From the NCBI GenBank assembly GCA_021613375.1, contig CM038716.1, positions 5,229,184 through 5,293,183 on the forward strand: a DNA stretch of 64,000 nt. Reading direction: 5' to 3'. This document shows positions 49,201 through 57,956 of this stretch, piece by piece. The notes under the pieces were generated by a model that worked only from the letters and a program-made list of their open reading frames with translations, ran no database searches and was not told where the DNA came from. Both the position numbers and the translations under genes were made by a program. Every line of letters begins with the position of its first letter. The stretch's first letter is position 1. Origin of the DNA: Megaleporinus macrocephalus. Taxonomy: Eukaryota; Chordata; Actinopteri; Characiformes; Anostomidae.

Positions 49201-52121
49201 CTGCTGTAGGCTGAATGTGTGGGGCTAAACTGCTGTAGGCTGAATGTGTGGGGCTAAACTGCTGTAGGCTGAATGTGTGGGGCTAAACTGCTCTAAGCTG
49301 AATGGGTGGAGCTAAACTGCTGTAGGCTGAATGGGTGGAGCTAAACTGCTGTAGGCTGAATGGGTGGGGCTAAACTGCTGTAGGCTGAATGTGTGGAGCT
49401 AAACTGCTGTAGGCTGAATGGGTGGGGCTAAACTGCTGTAGGCTGAATGTGTGGGGCTAAACTGCTGTAGGCTGAATGAGTGGAGCTAAACTGCTCTAAG
49501 CTGAATGGGCGGAGCTAAACTGCTCTAAGCTGAATGGGCGGAGCTAAACTGCTGTAGGCTAATTGGTTTGGGTTTTAGTGTTGTAGGCTAAATAAGTGGG
49601 GCTTATAGTTTTCGTCGTTCTAATAATGAGCTAAATCTTCTTTCTGTGGTCTATTTCTGTATAGGATCAGTAAACTGGGCTCTGGAAGTGATTTTGAAGC
49701 GTACTTTATCCGGTTGGGAATCACATCCGGCAGAGCCAGATACACTAAAAACACAGTGAGTGACTATGTGAACGTCATGATATTTTAGCTCCTCTGTTTA
49801 GTTTTTGATTTATTGTGCAAATTCTAAAATAAGAAGGAGACTCCCTGTAAGCAACTATCTCTCTGGACTGTTGTCGTGTTCCAGAAAACAGAGCGCTACA
49901 GCAGTTACCCGGTGTACCACAGCGTGTATGAGACGTTTGAGCTGGTGGAACGTTTTTACGACCCCTCGTTCCGACGACTGGAGGCCGTGGGGCGTGTGCG
50001 GGCCGGGCTCGTGTTCAGATTGGCCGACGCCCTCATCATTCCTCTGGACTGTAAGGAATACGCCCACTCACTCGCCCAGTACGCCAACACCATCCAGCAG
50101 CTCGCGCTGAAACACCCGGAGGCCGTACAGCGCTACAGCGTCAAATTCGGTGAGACTCTCAGAACACACGTACAGCAGGACTGCTTATATATGTTCTCAG
50201 TTGTTCAGTCGTGATTTCATTGGTTCTCGTCTGTCTGTTTTTGTCAGATGCCCTTTTTTCTGCGGTGGACAATTTTACACACGCAGCAGATGATTTTCAC
50301 CACCGACTGAACGACCTGGAAACAAAGGAGTACGACTGAAACCACACAGACTCCACACACATACACATTCCACTCACACCGGCCCCGCCTCCACAAACTC
50401 CACTCACACAACCCTACACAACTCTGCCCGTGTAAATCCCACCCACACAAACTCCACCTATACAGGCCCCACCCACACCACCTTTACCCCACTCCAGAAC
50501 ATCATCTCTTTAGCTCACTCTTACCCTCTCTGTCTCTCTCTCCCACTCCCACTCTCAGTGCTCTTGCTGTTCGGATGGTGAATGACCAGCTGATGTATTT
50601 GGAGCGGGCTTTCATCGACCCACTGGGGCTGCCCGGCCGACCATTCTACAGGTAAACACCTGTATACAAACAATCTTTCTATAAGTAAACACCTGACAAC
50701 AGGCAAACACCTGTCTACAGGGAAATAGTTTCCTACCAGTAAATGCCTGTCAATAGGTAAACATCTTCCTTTCAGTACGCAACTTTCTACAAGTAATCAC
50801 ATTAAAAGGTAAAAACCTGTCAATAAGAAAACACCTGTCAATGGGTAAACACCTGATTACAGGTAAACACCTGATTACAGGTAAACATCGGTCTACATGT
50901 AAACACCTTTCTAGAAGTAATCACGTCAATAGGTAATACCTGTTTACAGTTAAACACCTTTTTACAAGTAATCACATGTCAATAGGTAAACACCTGATTA
51001 AAGGTAAACACCTGTCTACAGGTAAACACCTTTTTATAAATAACTAGATGTCAATAAGTAAATACCTGTCTACAGGTAAACACTTTTCTATAAATAATCA
51101 CGTCAATATGTAAACACCTGTTTACAGGTAAACACCTGTCTACAGGTAAACATATTTCTATAAGTAATCACGTCAATATGTAAACAAACACTGGTTTACA
51201 GGTAAACATCTGTCTACAGGTAAACATCTTTCTATAATTAATCATGTCAGTAAATAAACACCTGCCTACAGGTATATATTTTTCTATAAGTAAACACTTG
51301 CCAAAAGGTAAACACCTGATTACAGGTAAACACCTGATTACAGGTAAACACCTTTCTATAAGTAATCACGTGTCAGTAGGTAAACAACTGTCTACAAATA
51401 ATTAGATGTCAATTAGTAAATACCTGTCTACAGGTAAACACCTTTCTCCAAACAATCACATTAATATGTAAACGCCTTTCAACAGGTAAACATCTTTCTA
51501 TAATTAATCATGTCAGTATATAAACACCTGCCTACAGGTATATATCTTTCTATAAGTAATCACGTCAGTATGTAAACACCAGTCTACAAGTAAACACATG
51601 CCAAAAGGTAAACACCTGATTACAGGTAAACACCTTTTCACAAATAAACACTAGAAAATATATATAACTAATTTCTACAAGTAGTCACATGGAAAACAGC
51701 TTTTCAGAGATAAACACCTTTCTGTATGTAAACTTTAGGCAAATAGATTAGAAGTTATAGGTTAAAACTCGCTACAGGTAAACACCTGCCTAGAGGTAAA
51801 GACCTGTCTAAATATACGCACCTGTCTACAGGTAAACACCTGTCCTGTCTATCTATCTGTCTGTCTGTCTGAATCAGTAAACGGATGGTAATGATTATTC
51901 CTCTGTGTGTTTCTTCTCTCTGTATTTTCAGGCATATCATTTTTGCTCCCAGTAGTCATAATAAATATGCTGGCGAGTCGTTTCCGGGAGTTTATGACGC
52001 TCTGTTTGATATCGAGAACGCTGCTGACCCTCAGAGAGCCTGGGACGAGGTCAAACGGCAAATCAGCATTGCTGCGGTTACAGTCAACTCTGCTGCCAGC
52101 ACACTCCACCCTGTCGCCTAG
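29609..52121 (+). CDS. naalad2: N-acetylated alpha-linked acidic dipeptidase 2 (naalad2), complete, 19 exons
   Basis: A type II membrane metallopeptidase (M28B, glutamate carboxypeptidase II family) that cleaves N-acetyl-aspartyl-glutamate-type peptides outside the cell. The 19 exons total 2211 nt, 736 residues plus TAG. Residues 10-30 form the membrane anchor, followed by protease, apical and helical dimerisation regions. By homology, zinc ligands are H363, D373, E411, D439 and H539; the catalytic base is E410; calcium ligands are T256, Y259, E419 and E422; substrate residues are R197, N244, R449, R520, R522, Y538, K685 and Y686. All are present. Sequons: N108, N127, N182, N310, N488, N624. 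S505 replaces Asn519 of GCPII, as in NAALAD2, and the chordc1 neighbour favours naalad2 over folh1. Introns 1, 3, 10, 14 and 18 carry minisatellites. Confidence 0.95.
30262..31130 (+). mobile_element. tRNA-like SINE with its A-box segment amplified into a minisatellite
   Basis: 30262-30825 is about 28 copies of GGTGGTGTAGTGGTTAGTAC (20 bp), each carrying TGGTGTAGTGG, which fits a Pol III A box. The last unit runs into a normal SINE body: CAGCACTGTCTCCTCACAG, a B box in GGGTTAGATTCCCGG, then CTCCGGTTTCCTCCCACTGT and TAAATTGGCCATAGGTGTGA, ending GATAAAGCGGAAGATAATGG. In naalad2 intron 1. Confidence 0.85.
31131..32266. other. naalad2 intron 1, remainder
   Basis: No exon, array or recognised element seen; ordinary AT-rich intron ending in the exon 2 acceptor. 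Confidence 0.5.
32267..32369 (+). CDS. naalad2: naalad2 exon 2
   Basis: 103 nt. Encodes [10 protein letters not shown] and [15 protein letters not shown], the stalk and first ectodomain helix. Acceptor CCCCAG, donor GTACGC. Confidence 0.94.
32700..32886 (+). CDS. naalad2: naalad2 exon 3
   Basis: 187 nt. Encodes [20 protein letters not shown] and [18 protein letters not shown], strongly family-like. Contains sequon N108. Acceptor AACAG, donor GTACTG. Confidence 0.95.
33960..34215. repeat. ATTGGTCCATT-family repeat in naalad2 intron 3
   Basis: AATGAACCAACAGAAATGGT, GGAGAGTTTTCTGGTTCCAT and TTGGACAGCGATGATATAAC match the other copies. Confidence 0.6.
34805..36880 (+). repeat. CA-rich minisatellite in naalad2 intron 3
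   Basis: About 2.07 kb of units combining (CA)n with AGGGGGCAGTAAAACACCCA and AGAGGCAGTAAAACACCAAC. A block of about 0.65-0.68 kb is itself duplicated: CTTGCCAGGAGTGATGAACA at 35728 recurs near 36371, and CTTGCCTGGAGTGATGAGCA at 36009 recurs near 36693. The core matches the dispersed repeat at 56930-57060. Confidence 0.93.
36881..37030 (+). repeat. Flanking part of the dispersed repeat behind the CA-rich array
   Basis: CACTTGCCCGGAGTGGTGAG, then TTGCTTAAGGGCACTTCAGT and GATCCCTAACCTTCAGCCCA, the unamplified continuation of the repeat also present at 56930-57060. Confidence 0.6.
38270..38900 (+). pseudogene. L2-like LINE reverse transcriptase remnant
   Basis: From 38371 the frame reads [17 protein letters not shown], the RT palm motif; in the same frame at 38470 [13 protein letters not shown] stands where an active enzyme has YADD. 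A TAA lies between them. Further on [14 protein letters not shown] matches the L2 C-terminal region. Dead copy in naalad2 intron 3. Confidence 0.7.
39005..39106 (+). CDS. naalad2: naalad2 exon 4
   Basis: 102 nt, phase 0 at both ends: [20 protein letters not shown] through FSAQGQPQ. Sequon N127. Acceptor GTGCAG, donor GTTACC. Confidence 0.94.
39220..39540 (+). repeat. Degenerate AT-rich short tandem repeat in intron 4
   Basis: Variants of AACTTTTGAAAATTGATTTTA recur every 20-25 bp through most of the intron. Confidence 0.5.
39596..39721 (+). CDS. naalad2: naalad2 exon 5
   Basis: 126 nt, residues 159-200, with [20 protein letters not shown] and KIFRGNK; R197 is the glutamate-pocket arginine. 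Acceptor CTCAG, donor GTGAGA. Confidence 0.96.
39828..40014 (+). CDS. naalad2: naalad2 exon 6
   Basis: 187 nt, residues 201-263. Contains [11 protein letters not shown], the glycine loop [13 protein letters not shown] (N244) and [12 protein letters not shown] with calcium ligands T256 and Y259. Acceptor TTAAG, donor GTAGAG. Confidence 0.95.
40190..40283 (+). CDS. naalad2: naalad2 exon 7
   Basis: 94 nt: [20 protein letters not shown] then [11 protein letters not shown]. Acceptor CCATAG, donor GTGAGT. Length and phase keep the frame. Confidence 0.95.
41030..41310. repeat. Palindromic ATTGGTCCATT-family repeat in naalad2 intron 7
   Basis: The most complete copy. Arms ATAAATGGACCAATAGAAAT (41054) and ATTTCTATTGGTCCATTCAA (41226) are inverted around TCTGGTTCTATTGACTTACA and GGAGTCAATGGAACCAGATT. 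The repeat ends TTGGACAGCGACGATATA. Confidence 0.65.
41494..41589 (+). CDS. naalad2: naalad2 exon 8
   Basis: 96 nt: [19 protein letters not shown] then [12 protein letters not shown]. Sequon N310. Acceptor TGTAG, donor GTGAGA. Confidence 0.94.
41673..41758 (+). CDS. naalad2: naalad2 exon 9
   Basis: 86 nt: [20 protein letters not shown] then RIRGAQEP. Acceptor TTTCAG, donor GTACAG. Confidence 0.95.
41912..42031 (+). CDS. naalad2: naalad2 exon 10 (zinc ligands H363, D373)
   Basis: 120 nt: [20 protein letters not shown] then [16 protein letters not shown]363 and the bridging D373 bind zinc. Acceptor TTCAG, donor GTACAC. The 53-bp array starts about 90 bp downstream. Confidence 0.96.
42120..45605 (+). 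repeat. 53-bp minisatellite filling naalad2 intron 10
   Basis: About 66 copies. The unit runs CATATACTGCTCATACACCT, CTCTACATATACCACATTAC, ATACACCACTGTA. Variants are few (CTCCTCAT for CTCTACAT, TACACC or TATACC). No plus-strand stop exists in any of the three frames of the unit, and 53 is not divisible by 3, so a frame of over 1,100 codons cycles through all three. It is intronic: exon 10 read-through hits TAA at 42094-42096, before the array. Confidence 0.97.
45696..45778 (+). CDS. naalad2: naalad2 exon 11 (catalytic E410)
   Basis: 83 nt: [19 protein letters not shown] then STEWAE. E410 is the proton shuttle and E411 a zinc ligand; E419 and E422 match calcium ligands. Acceptor CTCAG; the donor GTGAGAGAG continues as a (GA)n repeat. 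Confidence 0.96.
45779..46268. other. naalad2 intron 11, purine-rich and microsatellite-bounded
   Basis: Starts GTGAGAGAGA with (GA)n to about 45803, stays strongly purine-rich to about 46170, and ends with (GT)n (46240-46266) and TAG. Confidence 0.9.
46269..46332 (+). CDS. naalad2: naalad2 exon 12 (zinc ligand D439)
   Basis: 64 nt: [21 protein letters not shown]439 is a zinc ligand. The acceptor is a (GT)n tract ending in TAG rather than a polypyrimidine tract; donor GTGAGA. Confidence 0.95.
46619..46686 (+). CDS. naalad2: naalad2 exon 13
   Basis: 68 nt: [20 protein letters not shown] then KQ. R449 belongs to the arginine patch. Acceptor TGTAG, donor GTAAGT. Confidence 0.94.
46687..47229. 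other. naalad2 intron 13
   Basis: No repeat array or exon seen; ordinary AT-rich sequence. Confidence 0.5.
47230..47321 (+). CDS. naalad2: naalad2 exon 14
   Basis: 92 nt: [20 protein letters not shown] then [10 protein letters not shown]. Sequon N488. Acceptor GTGCAG, donor GTAAGA. The 29-bp array begins about 50 bp downstream. Confidence 0.94.
47375..49565 (+). repeat. 29-bp minisatellite in naalad2 intron 14
   Basis: About 75 copies of a 29-bp unit: GGCTGAATGTGTGGGGCTAA followed by ACTGCTGTA. The 5' copies are more diverged and the centre more homogeneous. Related copies lie at 52425-52555 behind the stop codon. Confidence 0.97.
49665..49755 (+). CDS. naalad2: naalad2 exon 15
   Basis: 91 nt: [20 protein letters not shown] then [12 protein letters not shown]520 and R522 are arginine-patch residues; S505 replaces the GCPII asparagine. 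Acceptor TATAG, donor GTGAGT. Confidence 0.96.
49885..50149 (+). CDS. naalad2: naalad2 exon 16 (zinc ligand H539)
   Basis: 265 nt, residues 528-616. Starts [20 protein letters not shown], with Y538 and zinc ligand H539, and enters the helical dimerisation domain. Acceptor TTCCAG, donor GTGAGA. G+C-rich compared with its introns. Confidence 0.95.
50248..50329 (+). CDS. naalad2: naalad2 exon 17
   Basis: 82 nt: [20 protein letters not shown] then NDLETK. Sequon N624. The donor GA/GTACGA is the only one that joins exon 18 in frame (aspartate codon GA|T). Unspliced, the frame hits TGA at 50336-50338. Acceptor TTGTCAG. Confidence 0.88.
50559..50651 (+). CDS. naalad2: naalad2 exon 18
   Basis: 93 nt: [20 protein letters not shown] then [10 protein letters not shown]. 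Acceptor CTCTCAG. The donor context CTACAG/GTAAACACCTG is repeated many times in the following intron. Confidence 0.95.
50652..51850 (+). repeat. Degenerate splice-donor-like minisatellite in naalad2 intron 18
   Basis: Units of about 18-20 bp plus longer AT-rich variants, core CTACAGGTAAACACCTG. ACAGGTAAACA occurs at least 14 times. The core equals the exon 18/intron 18 junction (exon end CTACAG, intron start GTAAACACCTG). Other variants read TCTATAAGTAATCACGTCAA. Confidence 0.9.
51932..52121 (+). CDS. naalad2: naalad2 exon 19 (C-terminus)
   Basis: 190 nt: [20 protein letters not shown] through STLHPVA and TAG at 52119-52121. K685 and Y686 bind the substrate glutamate. Acceptor TTTTCAG. Confidence 0.96.
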
Positions 52122-52682
52122 GGTCAGCTCCGCATGACCTCTAACCTTTTCATCAGACCTGACGCTGCCTGTATGAAATTCATCATCAAAACTGGACAGT
52201 TAACCTAAAAACCATCTGGACCCGTATCCTCCAAATCTGTATTGGGGTTTATTCTGTTTGTCCCCGCTGAGGCAGTTAATCATAATTCATTTCTAGATCA
52301 TCGATTTCCCTCACAGATACAATTACAACAGGCGTGTTACTGTAAGACTTACTTTAAGACTGATATATGTAAATGAGCTCTATTCATATGTAAATTGATG
52401 TCCTGTGCTGTGACTCCAAAAGCAGTCCAGGCTGAATGAGTGAATGGGAGGAGCTTCACTGCTATAGACTGAATGGGTGGGGCTAACCTGCTGGAGGCTG
52501 AATGGGCGGAAGCTGACTACTATAGACTGAATAGGCAGTGATTGACTGCTGCGGGTCAAATATGGACATGAATATGAACAGGAAGCTGGACAGGTAGAGT
52601 AAAGCATGGTTAAAAATAAAAAAATAGCGCCCCTTTGTGGAGGTAGCTTTGAAGCCATCGATAGAGACTGCCAGATAAGTGG
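52122..52682 (+). other. naalad2: naalad2 3'UTR/3' flank
   Basis: Non-coding sequence after TAG. 52425-52555 contains about four diverged copies of the intron 14 unit (GACTGAATGGGTGGGGCTAA). AATAAA candidates at 52615 and 52790 are weak; the real polyadenylation site cannot be decided. Confidence 0.5.
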
Positions 52683-53889
52683 TAGTGGTGTGCGATACTG
52701 CAAAATTTGGTATTGATCCGATATCAAGTAAATACAGGGCCAGTATCACTGATACCGACTTCGATACCGATGGGGAATCACCTAGGTGAAATAAAATAAA
52801 AGTCTATACCCTACCTACGAGTAGCAAAAAACTATTTGTTATAATAATAACAACTGTATTTATATTATTAATAATATAAGCAGACATATTTTACAAAGAA
52901 AAAATGAATAATATAAATCGTATTTGATATTAATAAAGTAACATTATTACTGTTATTATAACTATAAGTATTGTTTGTTTGCATTGTTGTTATTTTCATA
53001 AAACAAGCAAAGAGTTGACTTTCTTAAGAACATAGAGTCAAAACTCTTAGTAGCCTGCAGTCATCGTCTCCTATTTCATAAATAAAAGGATGTGTATATA
53101 AAAATCTGCAACATTTCAACCTGTTGCTAGATGAATAATAATTCGAGCATCTGTAAACATATGAGCGGGACATTTATAAAGTATCTAAGGAGAAATAATC
53201 GCTGAACTATAGCTGTTGCTAGCGCAAGGCTGCTGAGCCAATGGGAAAATGCTAACCTCCTGTTGCCAAGCAGCGCTTGCAGCTCCGCATGTTTGTTTAC
53301 AAACTTTGGTGGGCAGCGTCTCTTTCACAGTTAACACAAGGGTTATTATATTCAGCCACACCAGAGACATAAAGTGATGTTACTCTAAACACCGTATGAG
53401 CTAAGTCTGAAAATACTCTTGTAAAGACCTCTGTCTCTGAGCCGGGGGTCTTGGTCTTTCTAAGGGATTTCTTTCTCTAGGAGTTCTCTTTTTCGTGTTG
53501 TTTTATGTGTTCATACAAATTTGTGGTGTTGCCACGGCACCGAACAGCACACATTTTCATTCTCCACTGTAAAACACCCCACACTGCACTCCTCTTTCAC
53601 AATGTACCCGTTTCACACTGCACCCCTCTTTTTACATTGTACTCCACTTTCACATTGTTCTCCTCTTTCACACTGTACCCCTCTCTCTTTGTGCCATGCC
53701 TCACTGCAGCCTGCTTCAACTGTTTGCTCAGTCATGGCACAAGAAGGAGCGGAGCAGGGGAGGTGGAAGGGAATAGCAAGACTTGAAAAGAGAGTACTGA
53801 ATGTAGAGGAGAGAAACAGACACTAAAATATCGATCCCATCACGCTAGTATCGATAATATCAATATATGGATCGATCCACCCACCCCTA
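52683..53889. mobile_element. hAT-like non-autonomous element behind naalad2
   Basis: Begins TAGTGGTGTGCGATAC and ends GATCCACCCACCCCTA, imperfect terminal inverted repeats of the TAGGGGTGGG type. The flanks ATAAGTGG (52675-52682) and ACAAGTAG (53890-53897) match at 6 of 8 bases, as for an old hAT target duplication. No transposase frame. Confidence 0.65.
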
Positions 53890-53897
53890 ACAAGTAG

Positions 53898-56229
53898 CAG
53901 TATTATTCCCACTTTGCGTAGGAAGATAAACCAAATCTGAAGAGCTTGTTGAATCCCAGGCAACGCTTGAGGTAAACTGCAAAATACTGTAACCTTGGAG
54001 TTACGGTTTATAGAACTGATTCATTTTTAAACATAAACATAAACAACTAAAGATGCAGCCCTTTCCAGCTTTATTCTGTAAAAAACGTATCAACTTACAA
54101 CGTGGCTCGCTATTGTCTCACCAAGTGCTGTAACAAGATGGTACAGGCCAGGGCTAACTGGTCAGCATGCTAACCTCAAAAGATACCTCTAAAACAGCGT
54201 ACATAGATGGTGTTAATATACCGTCAATACTGGTAATTCGTAAAATACTAAAAATCGTACAAACATTTATTTCATGGTGTGCAATTGTAGAAATACTGAA
54301 ATACTGGAACTGCTTACTGCAGTTTTGTTGCTAGGAAGTTAATACGAATGTGGTTATGTGTTCAGTAATGCACAGTGTTTACAGTTTATGCACTGCTTTG
54401 TATGCTGTTTATACTAATCTACTGATACATTATCTTTTATTCAGGTTGATCATTAATAGTAACCTCTGATCGTTAATAATTCAGACAGATTATACAGTAC
54501 ACAGTCTGCACATGAGACATAATTAAGGGATTTTTAGAAGAAATAAAAATGTGACTTAAGGATATCTCAAGGAGATATTTATGTATATATATATATATAT
54601 ATATACACATACACTGGAGGAAGTGCAGTTAGGCCCTATTGTTTTAAACTGATTGTGTCCCGAAAGCTGAAAATCAGTGTGTAGCATTAAGAATTGTCAC
54701 TCCTGAAACACATATTTTCTGAACTTTGTTTAAATGTTAAATATGATGATTTTATGTATGCACAAACTATTTTTTGCCAGTCATGTACTAACTACTGCTC
54801 AAAATGAACTAAAATCGTCTCTACTGAAACAGCCACTACTGCAACATTTAGTTCAAGTTTTGGTAGTGACAAAATGGAAAGTTCAATTACTTAAGTTTAA
54901 ACAAAACAAACACAATTTAGCAATTTTTACATTGTCTACAAATGAGTTAACCTATTACACTGCATATAATTTATTATTACTGATTATGTGAGAGATGTAA
55001 ACAAATGCAAAGAGTGACTGTAAAGTACAATCAGCTCTACAAGATACATGTACTGAAGAGTTTATGCCACTACAAAATCTGATGTTGAAGTGTTGTGATT
55101 TTTTGTGAATAAATCTGTGATCTATCTGTGGTCAGTGTCTGTACAGAGTCCATCACTGTGCTCATATAATGAGACACTTAGAATCAAAAAATAGTTTGAA
55201 GTTATAGGTATAAAGGTATAAAAACAAAAGAGGCTTTTTTATCATTTCACTGAGGTCAAAATGTCATCTGTGCTGCTTAAACGTGTTGAATAAGTCTAAT
55301 GTTGAGGATTATATAATTTCTACACATATCTACAACTTCATTCACAGTTATTTTAAGGACAGATTATTATAGTTACTTTATGAATTCAAAATTGAAATCA
55401 ATTTAAAACCACTTAAAATGATGTTAATCAACAAGTTAAACTCTCAATGTTCTAATATGAGATAGTTCTGGTCTATATTTCTGCAGAGAACACACATTTG
55501 TCTAAACAGCTTCTATGTATTTGCAGAATTTCACACAAAAAGTACAAAATGTTCCATGATTCTTGCATTTATGTTCTATATTAAACACACAAGAGTGTGT
55601 AAACACACAAATGTGTGTTTGTGTATATGATATATATGCTTAGAAAACCTTTGACCCTCTTCTGCTTGTGTTTTTTGTGCTACATATAAAGAAAATTTTG
55701 ATTCTTAAATGTCTCACAACACAAACCCATTAAAGGGATATAAACAGGCCTGAACTGTGTTGTGCTGTTTGCCGGCACAAAAGATAAACAACAGATAGAA
55801 AAACAGTCACAATAACTTACAGAGTTTATTCAATTCTACATCAACTCACTCTGATCACAGTCCGGCCTTCAGTGACCACTATAAACACAGTGAGGTGCTG
55901 ATCTAACGAGGCTCAGCAGGTTCGGTTAAGGCGGAGATGTTCTGAAAGACACAGATGCTCAGATCATCACACATGCAGGTCATTATAGACATAATAAAAA
56001 ACAAACAAGGCAATGCAGTGTGGAATGAAGAAATAAAATGTGTGCTCTGTAAAGCACTGCAGAGCAGGAGGACAACAGAACCAACAGAAGCCATGATTCA
56101 CTCACGTTCTCACGTTCAGAGAGCAACATAAACCCTCTAAATGTAAACTCAATTTTAGAGCCCATAAACTGGCGAATTTCTGATAGGTCAATCATTTTAA
56201 TCTACACTTACAGCTATACTTTGTCGCTG
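53898..56229. other. Intergenic, naalad2-chordc1
   Basis: AT-rich, no supported gene. A TTTATT at 55826 (AATAAA on the minus strand) could end a long chordc1 3'UTR; unproven. A (TA)n lies at 54582-54605. Confidence 0.4.
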
Positions 56230-56470
56230 TCCAAAGAAGAAGTCTTTCCAATATAGTAAATTTACAGGAAGAACAAAAACATTCTTTACTTTCAATGTAA
56301 TTAACATAAAGAAGTTTTATAATAAGTGATTCTGGAACATTTCTATTGGTCCATTCATTATGAAACCTTTCACAGGATATAAAGAACAGCTGTCGTGTCC
56401 AATGGACTTAGAACAATGAGAATCAACAAATATGTAGACACTTGGTTTTCAGTGGACAGCGACACTATGT
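56230..56470. repeat. ATTGGTCCATT-family repeat downstream of chordc1
   Basis: CTTTCAATGTAATT, GGAACATTTCTATTGGTCCA and GTGGACAGCGACACTATG match the other copies. Confidence 0.6.
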
Positions 56471-56662
56471 TTAAGATGCTTTATTGCAAGGAGTCCAGAT
56501 TCAAACAAAGCGTGTGGAGGATCTGTAATCTATAACAATACTTGATGATGTGGTTGTTGACAATGTATGCTCAGAAAAAAGCAGCGTGAACCCAAACACA
56601 CGTCCGTACAGACCGCAAATATATACACATGTATTTGCTGGTATTAAAATATTTATGTGAAC

Positions 56663-57265
56663 ACAGCACTGTACAAAAGTCTTAAGCACCTAGGTGCATA
56701 TTCTTAAAAGCATTCATCTCTGCAGAAAGCCAGCCGAACACCGTATATCATCAGAATATATATAAATATTGTATATTATACAATATAAATAGCACAGTAA
56801 ACAGAAACAAGAATGTCTGGTGAGCTGGATTGAGTAAGAAAACCTGGTTTCAAATTTCTCCTCCACTGTCACATGGATTATTATATATTTATGTTTACAC
56901 ACAGTGGAATTCGACCTCAGCATTTATCCATCCGTGCAGTGAAACACCCACTAGTGAACAGACACACTAGGGGGCAGTGAGCACACTTGCCCGGCACGGT
57001 GGGCAGCCCTAGATCAGATCCCTAACATTCAGCCCACAAGTGCCACAATGAAGGGCTGAATAGATAAAGCAGGTATGGGTTGATTAACTACTGCTAATAC
57101 TGGGCTTCCTTGAGGAGAGGTCAGGAACTGTTACATACACTGACCAATGCAAACTGAATGCTTTGTGTATTTATGATGTTATTTGTGTAATTTTAATATT
57201 CGTGTTTTTCACTGACCAAACAGCTTTTAAAATCTAATTTTCTCTTTTGCACAGTACTGTAGATA
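56663..57265. mobile_element. DNA-transposon-like element with nested dispersed repeat
   Basis: Left end ACAGCACTGTACAAAAGTCT and right end TCTTTTGCACAGTACTGTAG are inverted relatives (ACAGTACTGTGCAAAAG). 56930-57060 holds the AGGGGGCAGTGAGCACACTT repeat. Confidence 0.55.
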
Positions 57266-57788
57266 TGTACATTTTTAAAATATACTTATCTTTCAATATA
57301 TGCCAACATATGCACATATATGCCAGTATACTGAGCTATACTAATGTATGTAAACATGTCTGTTTATGATATCGACATAAACCTGACCATATATGGAAAT
57401 TCATTATAAACAGACACGCTTTGAATAACATACAGAAATATATTTCCTTAGTACATGGGCACTGTGGACCTCCACTAAGGCTCTGCCCTGTTTTCAGGAG
57501 GTCATAGGGTTTATAACATCATGTACTATATTCTCGCCAACATTGGCTACTGATACAGCGGTCAAGCTCTGCTGTTCAAGTTACTATATTTGATCCTCAG
57601 CTTGTGCAGACACACAGTTGCACAGTAGTTGATAGTGAAGGACAGTGTGATAATGTAACAGAGGGACTGAAATGGTCACAGGGTGTTCTGCTCAGATCAC
57701 AGTACAGGTTGGGTGCTTCGAATATTGTAAAGGTTATACAGCATCACTGAGAATAACAGCACTCGGCACTCAAGTCTCTGTGTTTGGT

Positions 57789-57956
57789 TTATACAGACAC
57801 TTTCTCTCCATCCTCCTTCTCTTTCTTCTCAACGGTGGACAGAGGCTGAGGAGGGGGCAGGTCCAGCCGGGCCCAGGACATGGGCTCCGCCTTCTTCATG
57901 GCGATTTCGATTTTGGAGGCCATCATGTTGACGACGCTCTTAGTGACGTCAATCAC
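57789..57956 (-). CDS. chordc1: chordc1 last coding exon
   Basis: 168 nt with stop: [20 protein letters not shown] through [11 protein letters not shown] and a charged tail ending [12 protein letters not shown] is at 57789-57791. Acceptor TCCAG. Confidence 0.96.
   Translation of the reverse strand: MIDVTKSVVNMMASKIEIAMKKAEPMSWARLDLPPPQPLSTVEKKEKEDGEKVSV

Noticed and set aside
25262..49565. CRISPR-like direct repeats
   Set aside because: Eukaryotic context, units are directly adjacent without unique spacers, and no cas genes.
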